Shown here in pieces: positions 7,650 through 16,486 of a stretch of DNA of 44,847 bases. The notes under the pieces are model-generated. The model had not been told where the DNA came from. It ran no database searches and was given only the letters and a program-made list of their open reading frames with translations. Made by a program: the position numbers and the translations under genes. The stretch lies in the NCBI GenBank assembly GCA_030694525.1, contig JAUXYG010000202.1, positions 1 through 44,847 of the forward strand. The letters run 5' to 3'. Each line of letters begins with the position of its first letter. Positions within the stretch are counted from its first letter, which is position 1. This DNA comes from Legionella sp. (GTDB lineage: Bacteria > Pseudomonadota > Gammaproteobacteria > Legionellales > Legionellaceae).

Positions 7650-7723
7650 TCATGTTAAGAAAATCCGAAATATTTAACACGTCTATCACCTCATGTTAAA
7701 AAAATCGGATTTTGTTAACATGA
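7650..7723. repeat. Three copies of a TCATGTTAA motif (direct plus inverted)
   Basis: TCATGTTAAGAAAATCCGA (7650-7668) pairs with TCGGATTTTGTTAACATGA (7705-7723), one mismatch in 19 bp. A third, direct copy TCATGTTAAAAAAATCGGA lies at 7691-7709 and overlaps the inverted arm. The layout resembles an operator cluster whose gene has been lost. There is no T-run typical of a terminator. Confidence 0.7.
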
Positions 7724-7730
7724 AATGTGC

Positions 7731-7778
7731 TTAAGTACACAGAAACTCTATATTTGTATAATATTTCTGTGTACTTAA
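7731..7778. promoter_or_regulatory. 15-bp perfect palindrome around a TATAAT box (orphan operator/promoter)
   Basis: TTAAGTACACAGAAA (7731-7745) and TTTCTGTGTACTTAA (7764-7778) are exact reverse complements around an 18-nt spacer that contains TATAAT at 7757-7762. A repressor bound to the palindrome would cover the promoter. No intact gene starts downstream; the nearest coding trace is the opposite-strand HigA remnant. The -35 is not obvious. Confidence 0.6.
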
Positions 7779-7807
7779 TTTGCAGATACAATAATTCTCG
7801 TAGGTAA

Positions 7808-7957
7808 CTAATCAATAAAAGTTGCAGGGGATACTTTAAACCGCTGGGAAAGTTTCCTTATCTGTGTAACATTCAATTGACGCTTACCATTTAAAATCTC
7901 CGAAACAACTCCCTGACTTCCAATTTCATTTTTTAAATCAATTTGATTTAATTGACC
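7808..7957 (-). pseudogene. HigA-type antitoxin, C-terminal remnant
   Basis: The minus strand encodes LNQIDLKNEIGSQGVVSEIL, then NGKRQLNVTQIRKLSQRFKV and SPATFID before the TAG at 7808-7810. This is the second half of the HTH of HigA-like antitoxins (SQxVVSEILNGKRxLN...IRKLSxRFxVSPxxF). The frame is closed by a TAA at 7958-7960, and the first helices and start codon are missing. No HigB toxin is present. The fragment shows that a type II toxin-antitoxin locus once sat here. Confidence 0.75.
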
Positions 7958-8007
7958 TTAATCTATTGAAATGATATCACTGCTATTTTGAATGATTAGG
8001 TTAAATC

Positions 8008-8166
8008 ATGAACGAAAAATTTGATTTTACGCAAGCTAAACAGGCCCCCATAGTGCGTGCATTGATGAAGAGCTATCCAGAAACGTTTTTCTTCAGTTCA
8101 CACAGAACGTATCCAGCTCAAGACACCCATATTGGATCCAAACAAGATTTACTGGTTTTTTTGTAA
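8008..8166 (+). pseudogene. Detached N-terminal segment of the downstream kinase-like gene
   Basis: ATG 8008 opens a 52-residue frame (MNEKFDFTQAKQAPIVRALM, then KSYPETFFFSSHRTYPAQDT) that overlaps the start of the kinase-like frame by 35 nt. The latter runs on from a TTG at 8132 with no convincing ribosome site and is open upstream only to 8069. One extra base around 8131 would split a single ancestral gene into these two frames. The segment has the only plausible ATG. An assembly error could give the same picture. Confidence 0.55.
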
Positions 8167-9514
8167 ACCGGACAACAGCTTACCAGTACATAAAAGAGGA
8201 CTCAACCAAAGATATCTTGCTGTGGCCTCAGCTGAAATTTTCGGAAAAGGTACCAGTGATGTCCGAGAAATACTGGGTGTATGGAAAGTTTCTTCCCAAA
8301 ATATTCAATTTAAAGTTAAGCCTCCTGAAAAGATTCGCCTGTTAAAATCAGCAATTTACACGACTATAATGAGCAGGAGTCAATTCTTTAATCTGAAATC
8401 TTATTTTAAAATTGAACAGGAAATCGGGCAGCGTATTTCCCATCTTGCAGCGAAATATCCACCCTTTGATTTAGACAACTCAATTCATCTAATGATACGC
8501 AAGCAACGGGGTAAAAATTTACTCGACTTTATTGAATGGCAAGCACTCTACTCGAATAGCTTTTCCGTATTAAACTATTTACTACTATGCCGACGCTTAT
8601 TTCAGAGTTATGCGCAACAAATACATGCAATTAAATTTCTCGGAAATAATGAAGATGAGCTCGTTCATCGTGATATTAAACCGGAGAATATTATCTTTGA
8701 CCCCTCAGCGCCTCAGGCATTTAAATTCATTGATTTTGCCTTCGCGACCTTTAAAAAAATAACCAGAGAACAATTAGGTACACCCTTATATATGCCGCCA
8801 GACCATTACCTTAGTTATACCGACAAATTAGTCAGTAAATCGACCGATATCTTTGCGCTGATTCTCATTTGCACCGAACTTTCAGGAGAGGGAACACGCT
8901 CGAAATTTAAAAAACCATCTGAGCTTAAAGAACATAATAAAGACATTAATTTTCCGGATTTATTTAAAGCACTTCAGCCCTGCACTATACCCATAAAAGA
9001 GAAAATCCGAAATTTATGGCGTGATGGCACTCGTTTTGAATCAAGCACACGGGAACATCTTACCCATGAGTTCATTATTGCAGAATTAAACCAATTCATC
9101 ATAACCTATTGTAAAAACATGACTGCACAAAGTGCCCACCTCCAGTTTCGGCTTATTGAAATCCAAAGCAAATTAAATCAATACGACCAGCTTCCTTCAG
9201 CGATTCAGGAGCAGTTAGAATTAGAATTTTTAGCTGTTGAATGCCTTAATGAATCGAAAACACTCCCTGTTGATTGCCTCAAGGAAAACCAATCATTAGA
9301 TACTTTGTGGACGGAACATCGCAATGTTTTACTTCAACCTTTGTTACAGAAACTCGAAAATAGAGAATTAACTCATCAACCCCATACATTAAAGAAATTA
9401 CAAGCAGCCATACATTATACGCATTTATTAAATCCATTAATTATTGATGCTTTATATCAGGATCCTGAACTAGCTACGGAACCAGACTGTGAATTTGCTA
9501 TACTGCGCGCCTGA
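8132..9514 (+). CDS. Ser/Thr protein kinase-like protein, candidate Dot/Icm effector (5' end out of frame)
   Basis: 460 residues in this frame. The catalytic loop is intact in LVHRDIKPENIIFD. The metal-binding DFG appears as DFA (FIDFAFATF), and the activation segment ends GTPLYMPPDHY with PPD where APE is usual. The N-lobe has a candidate lysine in GVWKVSS, but no clear glycine loop. KSTDIFALI matches the helix F start. Residues about 310-460 are helical and unlike known kinases. Eukaryote-like kinases of this kind are known Legionella effectors (LegK group); membership here is inference. The TTG start has no good ribosome site, and the true N-terminus probably lies in the frame starting at 8008. 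It converges with the giant minus-strand gene, leaving 53 bp between stops. Confidence 0.75.
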   Translation: MDPNKIYWFFCKPDNSLPVHKRGLNQRYLAVASAEIFGKGTSDVREILGVWKVSSQNIQFKVKPPEKIRLLKSAIYTTIMSRSQFFNLKSYFKIEQEIGQRISHLAAKYPPFDLDNSIHLMIRKQRGKNLLDFIEWQALYSNSFSVLNYLLLCRRLFQSYAQQIHAIKFLGNNEDELVHRDIKPENIIFDPSAPQAFKFIDFAFATFKKITREQLGTPLYMPPDHYLSYTDKLVSKSTDIFALILICTELSGEGTRSKFKKPSELKEHNKDINFPDLFKALQPCTIPIKEKIRNLWRDGTRFESSTREHLTHEFIIAELNQFIITYCKNMTAQSAHLQFRLIEIQSKLNQYDQLPSAIQEQLELEFLAVECLNESKTLPVDCLKENQSLDTLWTEHRNVLLQPLLQKLENRELTHQPHTLKKLQAAIHYTHLLNPLIIDALYQDPELATEPDCEFAILRA

Positions 9515-9567
9515 ATTTAATTTTAACAAAAATTACGCCTTACGGAACATCAAATTAACTCTATCTT

Positions 9568-12500
9568 TTACGATTCATCATCAGTTTTCCCACCACTTAA
9601 TAATTGTTCGCAATCATTTGCAGATAAGGGACGACTAAAATAATAGCCCTGCACAGCGACAGCTTCCTGGATGCGTAATGAATTCACTTGTGAAATACCT
9701 TCAAGCCCTTCAACAACCACTTGCAGCTGTAAACGGTGAGCTAATCCAATGATGGCTTCTAAAATAATTTTATCATGCTCTTTCAACTGATTTTTACCAA
9801 TCAAAGATCGGTCAATTTTAACTTTACTTATGGGCAAACGTGTCAAATTAGCCAAGCTAGAATAGCCTTTGCCAAAGTCATCAATGATTAAATTAATTCC
9901 TAAATTTTTTAACGCCTCAATTTCTTTCATAATGTTGGCTGATTCGATAAGAACAGATTCAGATAACTCAAGCTCTAAATAGACCGGTTCCAATTGGGTT
10001 TCTGCTAAAATGTCGGTAATTAATTGGCTAATAGATTGCTTTTGAAATTGCAATACTGAAAGATTAACTACTATAGGCAGTCTTGGCAGATCTTTATTTT
10101 GCCAGTTCTTAACTTGCTGGCAGGCTGTGCGCAATATCCATTCACCTACGGGAAGCATAAACGGCGTTTTTTCAAGCAACTGAATAAACTGCTTAGTTTC
10201 TAATAATCCCTTTATTGGATGTTGCCAGCGCAGTAATACTTCAATACTTATAATGCGCTTGCTCACTACATCAAAGATTGGCTGATAAAATAAACAAAAC
10301 TCCTGATTCGCTAATGCATTTTTGAATTCAATATCAAGATGATGGTTTTGCTGAATGTGTTGCGTTAATGCCACTGAATAAAACTGATACTGATTTTTGC
10401 CCAGCTCTTTAGCCCGATATAGGGCCGTATCGGCTTGCTTTAAAAGCCCCTGAATATTCGTAGCATCTTTTGGGAATAAACTGATGCCCGCACTGGTTGA
10501 AATATAAATAGTGTTGCCATGTATAACAACAGGAGCAGCAAGTTGCTGATAAATTCTATCTATAATGACTTTAACCTCCAGGCTTTCATCAATGCTATCC
10601 AATAAAATCACAAACTCATCGCCTCCCATACGTACTGGCAAATCACCAGCCCGTAGACAGGTTTTAATCTGCTCTGAAAAATAGATAAGTAATTTATCAC
10701 CGACTTCATGCCCCATAGTGTCGTTAATCGTTTTAAAATAATCCAAGTCCATGAAAATTATGGCTAATTGTTTGGCTTCACGTGATAAACGCAAGGCGCT
10801 TTGCTGAAAAATTTGAAAGAGCAGATTACGATTAGCAAAACCGGTCAACGAATCATGGGTTGCTTGATAATAAAGGTAAGCATTTTCTAATGAGATGACG
10901 GCCTGGGAAACCAGGATAGTAAGGCCTTGTAAGTGTTGCGCGGTAAACGAATGCTTAATCATAGTATTTTCAAGATAGAGAATGCGTCTTAGTTGGCCTT
11001 GATAAAAGAAAGGAATTACTAATACTGATTTAGCTTTAGACTGCTGTAAATAAGGGTCTAAAAATTGGATGTCGTTAGCGACATCCTGTATCAGCACCGC
11101 TTCTTCAGTGCGTTGCACATAGTGAATAACTTTGAGCGGTAAATCTGCTCGTGTTTCTACGTTTTGTGCATCTACCAACCAAATGCGTTGTTGCTTTACA
11201 GTACCCTCAGCTTCGATAAGCCAGGAATTGTCCTTTTTTATGATAAGTACACTGCGTTGCGCACCCGCATTTTCAAGCACAATCTGCAGTAGTTTTTTTA
11301 ATAACTTATCGAACTGTATTTCACTGGCAATTGTTTGAGTTAATTTGAGAATTGCCATAAAATCTATGGAAAGATCACTGCTGGAGGTCGATGTTTGGTT
11401 GTTACCCATATTCTTTGGCTGTAAAGATGTTTTATAACTGTCATATTCATAAAAAGATTGAGGATATTGTTGCTTCAGACGCTGGCAAAGTGCGAGTGCT
11501 CCCCAACGCTCATACCCATAATAGGCTTCGCGAAAGTAGTGTTTTGCTATATGCGGTTTGTTTTGTTGTGAGTAAAAGCGAGCAGCACATTCATTAATAA
11601 CGCCTGTAAGCTGAGGGGAATTATTATCCAATGCAAGTTGAGCCGCTTGATCGTACATATCACTCGCCTTGCGATAATTTTCCTGGATAGCGAATATCTC
11701 TGCACTGAGTATTAAGTAATACGGTTCAAAATTAACAGCGCACCATCCTGACCAACGCTTAAAGACCTTTTGAATAGCGAAGAGCTTCTTTTTATAACGA
11801 CGTTGCTCATTGATAGTAGCTGTTTTGTAGTTCGCAGCTAAACTCAGAGAATAATATAATTGTCCTTCGACATACGTGATGGTTCCCAGAGCTGAATCTC
11901 CATATGCCTCTGCATCCAGACCCGTTGCGATTGCTAAAGAAAACTTACCGGTCAAATAGGCGAATTTTATAGCACAAAAGTAAAAACATGCCTTTTCATG
12001 CTGCGTTTTGCATTCAGTAACCGATTGAAAGGATTGCGCTATTTCTTGATCAAAATTTTTATTCGTTGACGAATGCTGTAAGTTTATTACTGAATATTCC
12101 AATAAGATCCACACCGGATAGAAATAGTCATTAGGACCACGTTTCTTTAGTGCTTCTCTTATAGTGCATGAAATGTCAGATAGTGGGTAACTCAAAGCAT
12201 ATTGCTTTAAAAAATGGCTTATAAAGCTATAATCAGCGGTCGCTAAATCACCTGTTTGTTGTGCTAATTGATAACTGTGTAAGGTATAATTCAAAGATTG
12301 AGGAAGTGGATATTTCCAAAAATGGAGAAAATGCCCCATACAAAACTCCACTTTAGCTAATACAGAAGGATCGGGGTAATATTCAGCAAGTCGATAAGCA
12401 AGTGCAACGTGCTTAAAGCTTGCGTCATAGCGCTTAAATACATGAATTAATACAAATGCATAAGCTGCAAAACAATATGAACTTTCCGGTGTGTATCCAT

Positions 12501-15324
12501 AGCGTAATGATAGTTTAACAGCATGAAATATGAGTAAAACAAATAACTCTTTGTTCGAAGTGATATAGGTGGAAGCGTATAACTGATTTAAGATTTTTTG
12601 TAACAAACTGTATTCATCACTTGCTCTCTGAGTTAAATCTAAATTAGTAAATTTTTTACCATACAATCGGTATTCGATAGACATATATGCGTTTAAAATA
12701 TGATAAGGTTTGGGATATAGAGGAAGATCAAGCCCGAAAAGATGTAATACCGCCAATCCCTGCTGGAGTGCATCATTATAACGGTTCGCAAGGCTAAGAC
12801 GTATGATATCGAGCTGATAGACCAACATCCTGTCAAGCTTGGTTTTAGCTTGCTTGAAGAGTATTGCCAAGTGCTGCTCAGCAAGCTGATGCTCATCCGT
12901 TAAAAACTCACTTTCAGCCAGGCCACAATATAAAGCAAAGGTCAGGTTATAATGATGCTTCCAGGTGTCTTTTGGTAATAAGGAAACTGCCATACTGAAA
13001 TAATTTTTTGCAGCTTGGTAGGCCGCAACAGCTTTTGCTTTTTTGCCTACTTGCAAATTAAATTCAGCGAGCTCCAATCTTTCTGCAGGATTGGTAATTA
13101 ACAATGAAGCTTCATTTAAATGACGTACGATTTGGCCAAGACAGGTTTCATCACTTGAATTCTTATTCGTGCTCTTTAATAATAAACGACCAATGTTTAA
13201 ATGTAATTCACGTCTAAGCTCAGGCACAATAAGCTGATAGGTGGCTTGCAGAATACGGTCGTGTTTAAATTGAAAGATAATCAAATCTTCTGATATTTGC
13301 GCATCAGTGAGGTTGTCGTCCATCAAATCGAAGGTCTTATAATCGCCGCAGACTAACTGGATGAGGTTAGCATGTAAGGCTTCCTGCAACAAACTCAGGG
13401 TGAGTGATACGGATTGTTGACCGATAATCGATAATGTGTGTAAATCAAACTGGATACCAATACAAGCGGCTAATTTAAGCTGATCTTGTGCCGGCGGTGA
13501 TAACTGCTGAATGTTGGTGATAAGCAGATCGACGACATTTGCTGTCATATGCTGCTGCTCGATTTTCCTAATGTCCCATTGCCATCGGCCTTTTTCGTAA
13601 TCGAAAATTAATAGATGATTATGATGCATGGTCTTGAGGAACGCATGGATAAAAAATGGATTACCCTCAGTTTTTATCTGCAGGATCTCTGCTAAGGGTT
13701 TTGCTCGAGCAAGTCCGCAGCCTAGCATATCGGCAAGTAGTTGTTGCAAATGAGAATGTGTCAATGGTGCTAATTTAATAGTATTTAGGACCACTGCATC
13801 AGCCATTAGTTTTTTTTGAAATTCGACCAATGGATGACCAAAATCTATCTCATTATCTCGATACGTTCCAATCAACATAAAATAACTATTTGCTGTATCC
13901 TTTAATAAATGTTGCAGCAGTTGCAACGACGCATTATCAGCCCATTGCAAATCATCTAGAAAGATAACTAATGGATAATCTGCCTGGCAAAAAACCTGTA
14001 TAAACTGTTGGAATGCAAACATCAGCTGGTTTTGAGCTTCGCCAATGCTACATTCTAGAGGTGATTGCGGGCCAAGCAGTGGTTTGATCGCAGGAATTAA
14101 AGCCAGCAGTGCATGCCCCTGATTGCCAATTGACTGCTGTAAAGCCTGTTTCAAGTGATTTAATTTTTGCTCAGGTTCTGCCAATACCTGTTTAATCAGG
14201 TTTTGCAACGCATCAATGAGAGCACTATAAGGTTTGTTCTGCTGTAATTGCTCGTATTTACCTTGAATAAAATAACCTTTACGGCAGGTCAGCGGTTTAT
14301 AGATTTCTTTAATTAGAGAGGTTTTACCGATCCCGGAATAACCCGACACTAGAACCACTTCATTTTTCCCTTGACTAACTCGCTCAAAAGCTGCAAGTAG
14401 CTCTGCAATAGGCTCTTCACGTCCATACAATTTTTGTGTTGATTGGAGCTGATCACTGATATCAACAGTGCCTAAGACAAATTCAGCGATAGTTCTTTTT
14501 GATCGCCATTGTTTAGCACATTCGCTTAAGTCCACTGCCAGACCCCGTGCGCTTGCATAGCGGTCTTCTGGCATTTTAGCCATTAGTTTGATAATAAGCT
14601 TGCTAAGCATAGAAGGAATATTTAGAGAGAGTGATGATAGCGGGGGCGGAGTTTTTGCAAGATGACAATGCACCAGCTCCAGAATATCAGTTGCACCAAA
14701 AGGTAGCTGGCCTGACAGCATTTCATAAAAAGTGACTCCCAGAGCATAAAAATCGGTGCGATAGTCAATACTTCGGTTCATTCGGCCCGTTTGTTCAGGT
14801 GATATGTATGCCAGTGAACCCTCTAAAAGATGGAGGTTATTATAGGTTTGTGTTTCCTCAAGCAGCTGTGAAGAAATACTAAAATCCGCCAGTTTGATGA
14901 GCAGAGTATAAGGTTGAATAATGATATTAGCAGGCTTAATGTCTTTATGAATAATATGTTGTTGATGTAACTCCACCAAAGCCTCGACCAGCTGTAAGGC
15001 AATTGTGAAAAAAGCATCCAGCTCCAATGGCTGTTCTTGTAAAAAACTCTTTAAGGTCTGACCATTAATATCTTCTAGAACTAAAACAGTGAGATGACCT
15101 TGTTGAATGAGTGCATAGGGCTTAATAATCCCTGGGATGTTAAGTTGATTGAGTAAAAAATATTCGTGTTGCAAGTCTGCGAGAATTTTAAGGGATGGGT
15201 GTTCTGAGTTTGGACATTTGAGGATAACCGGAAGATTATCAAGAAGCCGTACCCCCCGGTAAAGTACCGTTTTGGGGCTTTGATAAAGCAGTTCCAGTAT
15301 CCTATAGCCTTTAATAGCATTCAT
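9568..15324 (-). CDS. Giant signalling fusion: protein kinase - AAA ATPase - TPR-like - GAF - GGDEF - EAL
   Basis: 1918 residues, cytoplasmic, no membrane segment or signal peptide. Residues about 5-270 form a Ser/Thr kinase domain with IIHKDIKPANIII (HKD for HRD), LADFSIS (DFS for DFG) and YISPEQTGR. An AAA/STAND ATPase follows with a P-loop GYSGIGKTS near 327 and Walker B FLDDLQWAD near 460. Residues about 700-1330 are helical and TPR-like. A GAF domain (about 1360-1500) precedes a GGDEF domain with intact MGGDEF near 1566. The EAL-type domain at about 1660-1910 has EVLLRW (EVL for EAL), VNLS, ELSES, IDDFGKGYSSL, KIDRS and VVEGLE, so key residues seem kept. Similar 'multi-sensor multikinase' proteins exist, but the c-di-GMP end is unusual. 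It could link kinase or ATP-driven sensing to c-di-GMP turnover. ATG 15324 follows a weak GGTAAG. Confidence 0.88.
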   Translation of the reverse strand: MNAIKGYRILELLYQSPKTVLYRGVRLLDNLPVILKCPNSEHPSLKILADLQHEYFLLNQLNIPGIIKPYALIQQGHLTVLVLEDINGQTLKSFLQEQPLELDAFFTIALQLVEALVELHQQHIIHKDIKPANIIIQPYTLLIKLADFSISSQLLEETQTYNNLHLLEGSLAYISPEQTGRMNRSIDYRTDFYALGVTFYEMLSGQLPFGATDILELVHCHLAKTPPPLSSLSLNIPSMLSKLIIKLMAKMPEDRYASARGLAVDLSECAKQWRSKRTIAEFVLGTVDISDQLQSTQKLYGREEPIAELLAAFERVSQGKNEVVLVSGYSGIGKTSLIKEIYKPLTCRKGYFIQGKYEQLQQNKPYSALIDALQNLIKQVLAEPEQKLNHLKQALQQSIGNQGHALLALIPAIKPLLGPQSPLECSIGEAQNQLMFAFQQFIQVFCQADYPLVIFLDDLQWADNASLQLLQHLLKDTANSYFMLIGTYRDNEIDFGHPLVEFQKKLMADAVVLNTIKLAPLTHSHLQQLLADMLGCGLARAKPLAEILQIKTEGNPFFIHAFLKTMHHNHLLIFDYEKGRWQWDIRKIEQQHMTANVVDLLITNIQQLSPPAQDQLKLAACIGIQFDLHTLSIIGQQSVSLTLSLLQEALHANLIQLVCGDYKTFDLMDDNLTDAQISEDLIIFQFKHDRILQATYQLIVPELRRELHLNIGRLLLKSTNKNSSDETCLGQIVRHLNEASLLITNPAERLELAEFNLQVGKKAKAVAAYQAAKNYFSMAVSLLPKDTWKHHYNLTFALYCGLAESEFLTDEHQLAEQHLAILFKQAKTKLDRMLVYQLDIIRLSLANRYNDALQQGLAVLHLFGLDLPLYPKPYHILNAYMSIEYRLYGKKFTNLDLTQRASDEYSLLQKILNQLYASTYITSNKELFVLLIFHAVKLSLRYGYTPESSYCFAAYAFVLIHVFKRYDASFKHVALAYRLAEYYPDPSVLAKVEFCMGHFLHFWKYPLPQSLNYTLHSYQLAQQTGDLATADYSFISHFLKQYALSYPLSDISCTIREALKKRGPNDYFYPVWILLEYSVINLQHSSTNKNFDQEIAQSFQSVTECKTQHEKACFYFCAIKFAYLTGKFSLAIATGLDAEAYGDSALGTITYVEGQLYYSLSLAANYKTATINEQRRYKKKLFAIQKVFKRWSGWCAVNFEPYYLILSAEIFAIQENYRKASDMYDQAAQLALDNNSPQLTGVINECAARFYSQQNKPHIAKHYFREAYYGYERWGALALCQRLKQQYPQSFYEYDSYKTSLQPKNMGNNQTSTSSSDLSIDFMAILKLTQTIASEIQFDKLLKKLLQIVLENAGAQRSVLIIKKDNSWLIEAEGTVKQQRIWLVDAQNVETRADLPLKVIHYVQRTEEAVLIQDVANDIQFLDPYLQQSKAKSVLVIPFFYQGQLRRILYLENTMIKHSFTAQHLQGLTILVSQAVISLENAYLYYQATHDSLTGFANRNLLFQIFQQSALRLSREAKQLAIIFMDLDYFKTINDTMGHEVGDKLLIYFSEQIKTCLRAGDLPVRMGGDEFVILLDSIDESLEVKVIIDRIYQQLAAPVVIHGNTIYISTSAGISLFPKDATNIQGLLKQADTALYRAKELGKNQYQFYSVALTQHIQQNHHLDIEFKNALANQEFCLFYQPIFDVVSKRIISIEVLLRWQHPIKGLLETKQFIQLLEKTPFMLPVGEWILRTACQQVKNWQNKDLPRLPIVVNLSVLQFQKQSISQLITDILAETQLEPVYLELELSESVLIESANIMKEIEALKNLGINLIIDDFGKGYSSLANLTRLPISKVKIDRSLIGKNQLKEHDKIILEAIIGLAHRLQLQVVVEGLEGISQVNSLRIQEAVAVQGYYFSRPLSANDCEQLLSGGKTDDES

Positions 15325-15398
15325 ACTTACCGGATATCCAAAAACAAATTTTATTCATAAGTTCTTAATGGCCTTGGATGAGCTATGGGCCCGACAAC

Positions 15399-15596
15399 TC
15401 AATCAAGTAAAACAATATGAATAAAATTAGTCATATATGATTCAATAATGTTCTTAAGTATAGTATTACGTTGTGTAAATTTCATATTATCGTATTTCAA
15501 ATTTAATGTAATGGCTTCATAAAGAGGGTTATCCAGTGCTGTTCTGTAACGTAATGCCTCTTTTGTAGGTGAACTATATAAACCTCGGAACTGCTG
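15399..15596 (-). pseudogene. Unrecognised coding remnant
   Basis: On the minus strand an open stretch of 65 codons reads QQFRGLYSSPTKEALRYRTA, then LDNPLYEAITLNLKYDNMKF and IESYMTNFIHIVLLD before a TGA at 15399. It is immediately preceded by an in-frame TAA, with no start codon of its own. Composition is protein-like, so it may be the tail of a lost gene. I do not recognise the family. The remaining DNA between 15597 and 15748 shows nothing I can name. The fragment overlaps the upstream region of the giant fusion gene, so chance coding is possible. Confidence 0.35.
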
Positions 15597-15748
15597 TTAA
15601 CATTGACTAACGTCGAGTTATTTAAATGAAAACATCATTAAGACAGGAAACCAAGGTTAGGGAAGACACTTTCTGAATCCTGGAAGGCGAGCAGAATCAA
15701 GAACAGGCTTATTGTGCTAAAGAAGGCACCTTATAAAATGTTTTAATT

Positions 15749-16438
15749 TTATACTGCTATACCTAACAACGAGCCAATACCTGCACTTACAAGCATTGCT
15801 ATTGTTCCCCATACCACAACACGCAATGACCCTAAAAAAATTCGAGCTCCGCCAACCTTTGCTGCGACTGCTCCCAGTAATGCCAAAAATAGAACCGCCA
15901 TTATTGATACTGATGGAATAAGGTAGATTCTAGGAACAATAAAAATCATTATTAGCGGTAATAATGAGCCAAGAGTAAAACTACCGGCTGAAAAAAGCGC
16001 TGCCTGAAGTGGGCGCGCACTGGTTATTTCAGTAATACCAAGCTCATCGCGAGCATGTGTGCCTAATGCATCTTTAGCCATCAATTGTTTTACAACTTCT
16101 TTAGCCAAATCAGGATCCAATCCACGATTAATATAAATAGCAGTTAACTCTTCAACTTCATTCGGTAAACTCTCTGCAAGTTCTTCCTGTTCACGTCGTA
16201 GTGCAGATTTTTCTGTATCCGCTTGAGAGCTTACTGATATATATTCACCTGCAGCCATAGACAGGGCGCCAGCAATTAACCCTGCAATCCCTGCTACAAA
16301 TATTCCATTGTAAGGAGTTTGAGCAGCAGCTACACCAATCAATAAGCTCGCAGTAGAGATAATACCATCATTTGCACCCAATACTGCAGCACGTAACCAG
16401 CCAATTCGCTCAATTCGATGATATTCTTTATGTTGCAT
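15749..16438 (-). CDS. VIT1/CCC1 family iron/manganese transporter
   Basis: 229 residues. The family signature is clear: WLRAAVLGANDGIISTASLL in the first membrane helix, then ALSMAAGEYISVSSQ in the second. A charged cytoplasmic segment follows (residues about 70-140, rich in Glu: EKSALRREQEELAESLPNE), which in this family binds metal. Three more hydrophobic segments lie at about 145-225. The fold of five helices matches plant VIT1 and yeast CCC1, which move Fe2+ or Mn2+ out of the cytosol. It should sit in the inner membrane and protect against excess metal. It lies 48 bp downstream of an exported cupin on the same strand, so the two are probably co-transcribed. Confidence 0.92.
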   Translation of the reverse strand: MQHKEYHRIERIGWLRAAVLGANDGIISTASLLIGVAAAQTPYNGIFVAGIAGLIAGALSMAAGEYISVSSQADTEKSALRREQEELAESLPNEVEELTAIYINRGLDPDLAKEVVKQLMAKDALGTHARDELGITEITSARPLQAALFSAGSFTLGSLLPLIMIFIVPRIYLIPSVSIMAVLFLALLGAVAAKVGGARIFLGSLRVVVWGTIAMLVSAGIGSLLGIAV

Positions 16439-16486
16439 TTATATCAGAACCTATATTAAGTACATTTACGTCAAGGTGTTACAGAG

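Larger units (their letters stand above)
2323..8007. other. Decayed accessory block beginning at the tRNA 3' end
   Basis: Everything from the tRNA 3' end to the kinase gene is accessory in character: small orphan genes, a RAYT transposase remnant, REP-like repeats, foldback hairpins, a Fic protein and a HigA remnant, with three genes broken by frameshifts, stops or truncation. The 114 bp right after the tRNA contain the near-repeat ATGTAGACGCAATGTAGAC, the kind of sequence often left beside a tyrosine-integrase attachment site. I found neither an integrase gene nor a second copy of the tRNA 3' end, so the right boundary (placed near 8000) is a guess. Confidence 0.45.

Noticed and set aside
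7585..8007. A second copy of the tRNA 3' end as right attachment site
   Set aside because: Looked for GTCCTTGTGGGCCCAC or a part of it; none was seen, so no attR is called.
15383..15392. GCTATGGGCC near 15.39 kb, resembling the tRNA acceptor
   Set aside because: Matches only about seven bases with unrelated flanks; chance.
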